Assembly (NCBI RefSeq): GCF_020281205.1
Contig: NZ_JACXZC010000018.1
Location: forward strand, 1 to 60,617
DNA: 60,617 nt
Source: Empedobacter stercoris
Lineage (GTDB): Bacteria; Bacteroidota; Bacteroidia; Flavobacteriales; Weeksellaceae
Reading direction: 5' to 3'
The notes below the pieces were generated by a model that worked only from the letters and a program-made list of their open reading frames with translations, did no database searches and was not told the origin of the DNA. Below, piece after piece: positions 55,835 to 60,617 of the stretch. Position 1 is the first letter of the stretch; the number at the start of each line of letters is the position of its first letter. A program made the translations under genes and the position numbers.

Positions 55835-58024
55835 TTAATAACAATCCGTCAAAAATTGTCCGTTTGCTTTAAATTCTTCAAATGATTTATTTAAATGCTC
55901 TTGACAAATTTCCTCTAACACCTTTTCTACATCATGTTGCATGGCTAAAGCCCCACAAACCATAATAATCCCTTTGTTTTGTAAGGTTTCTGCAAAAAAC
56001 TTAGCATCTCGATGAACTAAATCCATTACATATTGTTTGTTTTCTTCACGAGAAAAAGCGTTGTGATAGCTTGTTAAATGATTTTTTTCAATTTGTTTTT
56101 TTGCAAAATCTTGATATCCTTTTGTGGTAGGATTTAAATGTCGAAAACCGGTGTACAAATGTGTTTCAACATTATTTTTGTTTTCATCAATCATTCCAAG
56201 AAAAGGCGCAATACCTGTTCCATTTGCAATCATGACAACTTTAGACGCTTTCGGGAATCTAAACGCTTTATTCTTTACGATTCTCGCTTTTATAATTGAA
56301 TTTTCTTTTAGGTTGTGTAAATATTGAGAACCTAATCCAAATTCATGTAACTTCACAATAAGTTGTAATTTATTCTCGACTTTACCAATCGAATACAAAC
56401 GCTCACGATGATCATTCGCTGGATAAATAGCCAATAAATCGCCTGATTTAAACTTCTGTTTTGCATCTAAAACTACTGTAAAAGTGGCATCTTCATCGGT
56501 AATTTGTGTCGAAGAAATCACCTTTAAATCTTTTAATTTTGGTGCTTTCCCCACATACATGGCTGGCGTTGTGGCTAACGGAATATCCGTAGCCTCTTTG
56601 TAAGCAATCACCCAATTTGTAAATTCTTCTGGAGATTTATCGTTGATGGTTTTTAAATCCAATAAACGTGTTGCCCACGATTGTTTTTCGAACCATTGAT
56701 CCACTTTCACCGCGTAGCCACAATAATCGGAGTAAGCTCTTGAACCAAATCCTACGACTGAGAATTTAACCTTTTGTGGTTGCGGATATTGAGCAATTAA
56801 TTCTTCAAATTTCTTGGCATTCGCGGGCGTATCTCCAATTCCATAAGTGGAAGTAAAAACCACGATATGTTCAGCATTAGGATACGTTTCATATTGATTC
56901 ATTTGAACCATGAAGGATTTCTTTCCGTTGGCTAAAAATTGTTGATGAATTTTATTCGCAAAACCAACTGTTGAACCATTTTCAGAACCCACTAAAACTA
57001 CAATTTCAGCTTCATTAGCCTTGAATTTATTCTTTCCGATTTTCGTACGTGTACGTTTTAAGGTAATGGCAAATCCTGACCAAATAAAGAATAAAATATT
57101 AAGTGATGCGATTCCTAAAATTGCAGCCCAAATGACATTGGTACGACCTGTGTGTAAATCGATATTGAATTTTTCCACGACAGCTGAATACGGATGGAAT
57201 GATTCAGTCATAATTTCACCATTCACTTGATTGATTGTTACACTTTTCTTTCTTAAATGAACAACAAATGGTTCAGCTTCATCATCTGGAATAAAAGGAA
57301 ATTCGATTCGTTCTACACTACTTAATTTTGTGTTTTGGAAGAATTTGATTTCGCTTAACTCTTTGGCAGGTAAATTTTCTTTGATGGGGTGTTCCACTTC
57401 TGTTGGTTGGCCTACTAAAGGTTCTAATCGTGCCAAGAAAATGAATGTTCCTGTTAATCCAATGATCACAATAGGAATTAACAACCAACGTCCGGTTGCC
57501 ACATGAAAATATTGGGCAAATGAGTCTTTATTGACTTTTGTAAAGAAATTTAAAATTCCGTTTTGGCGTTGAATCACTAAGATTAATCCAGTCACTGAAA
57601 TTAAAAATAAGATAAAGGAAACGATACCCACAATGGCGCGTCCTGTTTCTTTTAAAAATAATGAGCGGTGTAGGGCAGTGGTCCAATTGATGAAATCACT
57701 TTTCGGAACGATTTCTCCAATGTTTTTTCCTGTATGGGGATCGATGTAAGATTGAATAGGATTCCCATCTTCGTCCATAGCATCAATCGTTACAAAATCG
57801 TTGTGATCAACTTTTATTTCGATAATTTCAAAATAATTCTCGCGCAAAGTCGGAAGAACCTGCGCGAGTGTAATATTTTCAAAATTTTCGACTTTGTAGG
57901 CCGGAGATTTCTCATTGATGGCATCAACCGCTAAAATTACTCCTGTCGTGGAAAGGATTAAAAGAAAAGCTGATGATATAAGGGCTAATGCCAAATGGGC
58001 ATACCTCCAAATCGATAGGATCAT
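55835..58024 (-). CDS. PepSY membrane protein fused to a flavodoxin and FAD/NADPH reductase (diflavin reductase)
   Basis: This 729-aa inner-membrane redox protein has an N-terminal PepSY-type membrane part (about 1-330) with four helices and the conserved LHRSLFLKETGRAIVG. A flavodoxin domain follows (about 345-480, EIVVLVGSENGSTVGFA binding FMN). A CysJ-like reductase comes next (about 505-729), with RLYSI binding FAD, NGTGIAPFLGM binding the nicotinamide nucleotide, and CGALAMQHDV. It could carry electrons from NADPH to a periplasmic acceptor. The neighbours, DUF2271 and ApbE, suggest that acceptor is a covalently flavinylated protein. It starts 1 nt after the DUF2271 gene ends. Confidence 0.9.
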   Translation of the reverse strand: MILSIWRYAHLALALISSAFLLILSTTGVILAVDAINEKSPAYKVENFENITLAQVLPTLRENYFEIIEIKVDHNDFVTIDAMDEDGNPIQSYIDPHTGKNIGEIVPKSDFINWTTALHRSLFLKETGRAIVGIVSFILFLISVTGLILVIQRQNGILNFFTKVNKDSFAQYFHVATGRWLLIPIVIIGLTGTFIFLARLEPLVGQPTEVEHPIKENLPAKELSEIKFFQNTKLSSVERIEFPFIPDDEAEPFVVHLRKKSVTINQVNGEIMTESFHPYSAVVEKFNIDLHTGRTNVIWAAILGIASLNILFFIWSGFAITLKRTRTKIGKNKFKANEAEIVVLVGSENGSTVGFANKIHQQFLANGKKSFMVQMNQYETYPNAEHIVVFTSTYGIGDTPANAKKFEELIAQYPQPQKVKFSVVGFGSRAYSDYCGYAVKVDQWFEKQSWATRLLDLKTINDKSPEEFTNWVIAYKEATDIPLATTPAMYVGKAPKLKDLKVISSTQITDEDATFTVVLDAKQKFKSGDLLAIYPANDHRERLYSIGKVENKLQLIVKLHEFGLGSQYLHNLKENSIIKARIVKNKAFRFPKASKVVMIANGTGIAPFLGMIDENKNNVETHLYTGFRHLNPTTKGYQDFAKKQIEKNHLTSYHNAFSREENKQYVMDLVHRDAKFFAETLQNKGIIMVCGALAMQHDVEKVLEEICQEHLNKSFEEFKANGQFLTDCY

Positions 58025-58025
58025 T

Positions 58026-58517
58026 TTACTGAACTTTAATAAAACGTACGGCTTTAATGTATTCTGTTCCTTTAATTCCTGCTTTATTGTCTAATGCCGC
58101 AGATGTTAATGCAATTTCAGCATCTTTTACCACGTACTTTTGTGTTTCAACAGCAGATTCAAAACGGATTTTATACCCTTTATTCAATTTCGCTGTATCA
58201 AATTCGATCACACGTGTTGCTCTTGCGCCACCAGCCACAGAAGCTCCTGTAATTCCGTTTAATTTTTCTTTTTTCTTTTTATTGAATTTATCCCACTCTT
58301 TTAATGTGTTATACCATTCATTATCTTTTCCTAAAACTCCTAACGTTTTCTCGTATTGTCCTTTTGGATTAATCAAAGAAATTACAATGTAAGCTTCCTT
58401 ACCTGTATAATTCTCCATCTGGATCATTGTTTTATACTTCGTTGTTTGAGCGAAAGTGGCAGTAGCCATTAGTATAACTACGACGCTGAATAATTTTTTT
58501 ATGACGTTAAATTTCAT
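58026..58517 (-). CDS. DUF2271-like periplasmic protein
   Basis: This 163-aa secreted protein has a signal peptide (about 1-22, ending TFAQ). It contains the DUF2271 pattern: YIVISLINPKGQYEKTLGVLGKDNEWY, then a KLNGITGASVAGG stretch, and a beta-rich end. The ITGAS segment resembles the Gly-Ala-Ser/Thr motif that ApbE modifies with FMN, which is inference. It lies between the ankyrin protein (8-nt gap) and the PepSY reductase (1-nt gap), so it is probably part of the same redox pathway in the periplasm. Confidence 0.82.
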   Translation of the reverse strand: MKFNVIKKLFSVVVILMATATFAQTTKYKTMIQMENYTGKEAYIVISLINPKGQYEKTLGVLGKDNEWYNTLKEWDKFNKKKKEKLNGITGASVAGGARATRVIEFDTAKLNKGYKIRFESAVETQKYVVKDAEIALTSAALDNKAGIKGTEYIKAVRFIKVQ

Positions 58518-58525
58518 TTTCTGTA

Positions 58526-59989
58526 TTATTTTAAGAAGTCAATCGATACATTATTTTTCTTCAAGAATTCGTTTTGAGCAGCTAATTCGTAAGCTGTTTC
58601 TTCAAATTCTGTTTTTAAATTTTTTTGAGCACCCGCACCAATTAAAGTTTTTAAGATTTGATCATTTTTAGCAATTAAAGCTGCTTTATGTAAAGCTGTA
58701 TTTCCGTCTTCGTCTTGTGCATTAATATTTACACCTAATTCAATTGCTTTCTTTACTAAAGCGTTATCACCTTTATCTACGGCTAAATGCAATAATGTCG
58801 AACCTTTTTGTTGAGTGGCTTTAAAATCTATCTTCGCCTTTGCTAATATTTCTTGTTTTTGTGCAAATGTTTCATCATTTGGTTTGAAAGAATTGAACCA
58901 ATATGATGCTAAATTATTACCTTCTTTATCCTTGATATCCGTTTTTGCACTTTTATCGATTAATAAAGTTACGATTTCAGGAGTTCCAGATGCTACCGCC
59001 TTTGTCAAAGCCGATTCTCCATTAGAGTTTACAGCATTAACATTGTTAGATTTTGATAAGAATAAATTGATTAAATCGGTGTTTTTTCCGGCAGCAGCCA
59101 CCATTAATGCGGTGTTGCCTGCTTTATCTACTACTTTAACATCAGCTCCTTTCGAAATTACATAATTGATGATTTCTGAATTTCCACGACGAGATAAGGC
59201 GTGTAATAATGATTGTCCTTGAGGGTTTAGAGCTTTTGGATTTAATTTATATTTTTCAACTAAAGTTTTGAAAACTTCGACTCCATTTTCTTTCATTCTA
59301 GAGCCTTGCGTTGCGAAAAATATAGCTTGATCTGTAGGTTTTACACCTTTAGCAGCTAATAAATCTAAGATTTCTAAATTTCCAACTTTCGTAGAATAGT
59401 CAGCTACTGTACGTCCGAATTTATCTTTCTCCGTTAATGAAACACCTTTAGAAACAAAGTATTCTGCAATTTTTAAATCCGTATCATTTGCGATAGACTC
59501 CATAATGATGTTTGTACCATCCTCGTTTTTTACTTTAGGATTAGCACCTGCTTTGATTAAGGCATCATAAACCGCTAAATTCTTGTTTCCAGCACTTGCT
59601 GCGTATGTAATCACATCATCACCGTGGCTGTCTTTGTAGTGAACATCAGAACCTTTTGCGATTAAATAATTGACTAATTCAAGATTTCCAGCTGCAGCAG
59701 CCCATTGCAAATAAATGCGAGAATGGTGTGTTTTTTTATCCACAGCATTTCCATCTTGTTCAATTAAAAATTTTAAAACATCAAAATCTGCTTTATTATT
59801 TATCGCTATCACCACAGGATCAAAAAATCCTGCATTTTGTTGCGAAGGACTGTTTCCTTTTCCAATTTCTGCTTTTACAGTTTCAACGGATGGTTTGTTT
59901 TTCCAAAAACCAGCATCCATTAAAGTGTTGGTTTGCGCTTGTAAAAATGAAGCGATTAATACGGCAACTGTGATGAATAACTTTTTCAT
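58526..59989 (-). CDS. Secreted ankyrin-repeat protein
   Basis: This 487-aa protein has a signal peptide (about 1-18, ending LQAQ) followed by about twelve ankyrin repeats covering almost all of it. Clear repeats include IYLQWAAAAGNLELVNYLIA, NTALMVAAAGKNTDLINLFL and NTALHKAALIAKNDQILKTL. Ankyrin repeats bind other proteins. An extracytosolic ankyrin scaffold is less common than a cytosolic one. It heads the operon with DUF2271 (8-nt gap) and the PepSY reductase, so it may dock these or a partner. A promoter box at 60041 leaves a leader of about 50 nt. Confidence 0.92.
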   Translation of the reverse strand: MKKLFITVAVLIASFLQAQTNTLMDAGFWKNKPSVETVKAEIGKGNSPSQQNAGFFDPVVIAINNKADFDVLKFLIEQDGNAVDKKTHHSRIYLQWAAAAGNLELVNYLIAKGSDVHYKDSHGDDVITYAASAGNKNLAVYDALIKAGANPKVKNEDGTNIIMESIANDTDLKIAEYFVSKGVSLTEKDKFGRTVADYSTKVGNLEILDLLAAKGVKPTDQAIFFATQGSRMKENGVEVFKTLVEKYKLNPKALNPQGQSLLHALSRRGNSEIINYVISKGADVKVVDKAGNTALMVAAAGKNTDLINLFLSKSNNVNAVNSNGESALTKAVASGTPEIVTLLIDKSAKTDIKDKEGNNLASYWFNSFKPNDETFAQKQEILAKAKIDFKATQQKGSTLLHLAVDKGDNALVKKAIELGVNINAQDEDGNTALHKAALIAKNDQILKTLIGAGAQKNLKTEFEETAYELAAQNEFLKKNNVSIDFLK

Positions 59990-60040
59990 ATCTAGCGTTT
60001 ATCTTATCTATTATTATTTAGACCAATTTTAATTTGATGT

Positions 60041-60048
60041 CAAAAGTA
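60041..60048 (-). promoter_or_regulatory. -7 box (TACTTTTG) for the ankyrin-DUF2271-PepSY operon
   Basis: The minus strand reads TACTTTTG, an exact TAnnTTTG match, 51 nt before the ankyrin gene start. No clear -33 TTTG is seen. The remaining 60049-60246 stretch is AT-rich and featureless. Confidence 0.5.
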
Positions 60049-60246
60049 AGACTTTATTTATAATAATTCTAAATTTTAAAATTAAAATTATGTGAAGGTG
60101 CTAAATATCATTTATCATTTAAAATGAATTTGGAGAATTTATAATTGAATCCTCTTAACAAGAATTGAATGAATCTGTTTTGAAAAAAAATGTAAATTTT
60201 TATTCAAATAAGTAAAGAATTCCTATTTCGTTACAGATTTGCATTT

Positions 60247-60254
60247 TACTTTTG
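60247..60254 (+). promoter_or_regulatory. -7 box (TACTTTTG) before the decayed gene at 60279
   Basis: This exact TAnnTTTG match lies 24 nt before the ATG. The longer word TTACTTTTGAC is also present on the minus strand at 60041, so the two divergent promoters share an 11-nt sequence. Confidence 0.5.
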
Positions 60255-60278
60255 ACGTATCATATTCAAACGACTACC

Positions 60279-60570
60279 ATGAAATATATATCATTCTTAA
60301 GTTTTCTTCTTTTTTCCATTTGCATCAATGCACAAGTTTCTCCTCCTGGTTTGGGCGATACCAATGGTGCAAGTTGGTTCGCATTAGGAATGAAACAAGA
60401 TCTGAATGAAAAGATGTAATCAATGACGTATGTTGGATTAGGTTTAAAAGAGTGATGAAGAGAATTACAACATTACATCAAAGCCAGCAATCATTGTGAT
60501 AAATCAAGAATTTTATCACCAAGTGGATAAACATTGGAAATGTAATCTTCCCCTTGTTAAGAACACTTAA
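60279..60570 (+). pseudogene. Decayed gene for a secreted protein of unknown family
   Basis: The ATG at 60279 starts a signal peptide (MKYISFLSFLLFSICINAQ) and a mature part that begins VSPPGLGDTNGASWFALG. It stops at TAA 60417-60419 after 46 aa. Reading through, the same frame continues with SMTYVGLGLKE to a second stop at 60453. The frame then shifts and stays open from 60454 to a TAA at 60568 (DEENYNITSKPAIIVINQEF, then YHQVDKHWK). Two lesions and no long frame point to a pseudogene, possibly of an outer-membrane protein. The intact family is not identified. It may extend past the window edge. Confidence 0.65.
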
Positions 60571-60617
60571 AAGTAGAGTTTTTATTTAATATTATTGTAT
60601 TATTATTTTGATTAATT

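Noticed and set aside
58815-59165. 116-codon frame opposite the ankyrin gene, and similar frames at 58057-58392 and 59715-60032
   Set aside because: They mirror the repeat periodicity of the ankyrin gene or the DUF2271 gene on the other strand and show no independent coding signal.

Overview
The window is about 60.6 kb of AT-rich DNA from a member of the Bacteroidota, most likely Flavobacteriales. A Weeksellaceae or Empedobacter-like host is my inference from protein style, not from a search. The support is SusC/SusD pairs, lipoproteins with acidic export signals after the lipid cysteine, a mevalonate-pathway decarboxylase, and no clear Shine-Dalgarno sites. A Bacteroidota-type promoter box (TAnnTTTG) recurs upstream of many transcription units. 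There is no phage, insertion sequence or CRISPR array. The only RNA gene I see is one tRNA-Arg(ACG).

Layout. Bases 1-8000 hold housekeeping and salvage genes: monomeric isocitrate dehydrogenase, a cytosolic EEP-fold nuclease/phosphatase, an Lrp-type regulator with deoC, and a reverse-strand run corA / epimerase / mvaD. Bases 8059-30161 are mainly outer-membrane uptake genes. There are three SusC/SusD pairs, and the middle SusC is broken by a one-base frameshift near 20933. Between pairs 1 and 2 lie tyrS, trpA, and a divergent trio of a secreted EEP nuclease, a TonB receptor and a DUF5689-like OB-fold lipoprotein. Bases 30181-37980 hold recF / DUF721 / YheT-type hydrolase, hisS, a PfkB kinase, a small membrane protein, tRNA-Arg, an SDR dehydrogenase and a YjjG-type nucleotidase. 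Bases 38032-47442 are a surface-glycan region: flippase, glycosyltransferase and flippase on the plus strand. Facing them on the minus strand is a compact operon of lipoprotein, radC, polysaccharide deacetylase, FemAB-like transferase, membrane glycosyltransferase-like protein and metzincin lipoprotein. Bases 47520-54692 hold glnS, rimM, rpsP, an HD hydrolase, a Met-rich secreted protein, an S41 peptidase and an unknown acidic protein. Bases 54705-59989 are a reverse-strand extracytosolic flavin/redox set: ankyrin protein, DUF2271 protein, PepSY diflavin reductase and ApbE. The right edge carries a decayed secreted-protein gene.

How the genes may work together. The secreted EEP nuclease, its divergent TonB receptor and the OB-fold lipoprotein look like a split version of the one-chain OB-EEP extracellular nucleases. 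I infer a nucleic-acid scavenging system. Cytosolic EEP, deoC and the YjjG-like nucleotidase elsewhere in the window would fit downstream use. The ApbE / DUF2271 / PepSY-reductase set fits a pathway passing electrons across the inner membrane to a covalently flavinylated partner. Three minus-strand genes (mvaD, recF, yjjG) have the promoter box 4-5 nt before the start codon, which predicts leaderless mRNAs.
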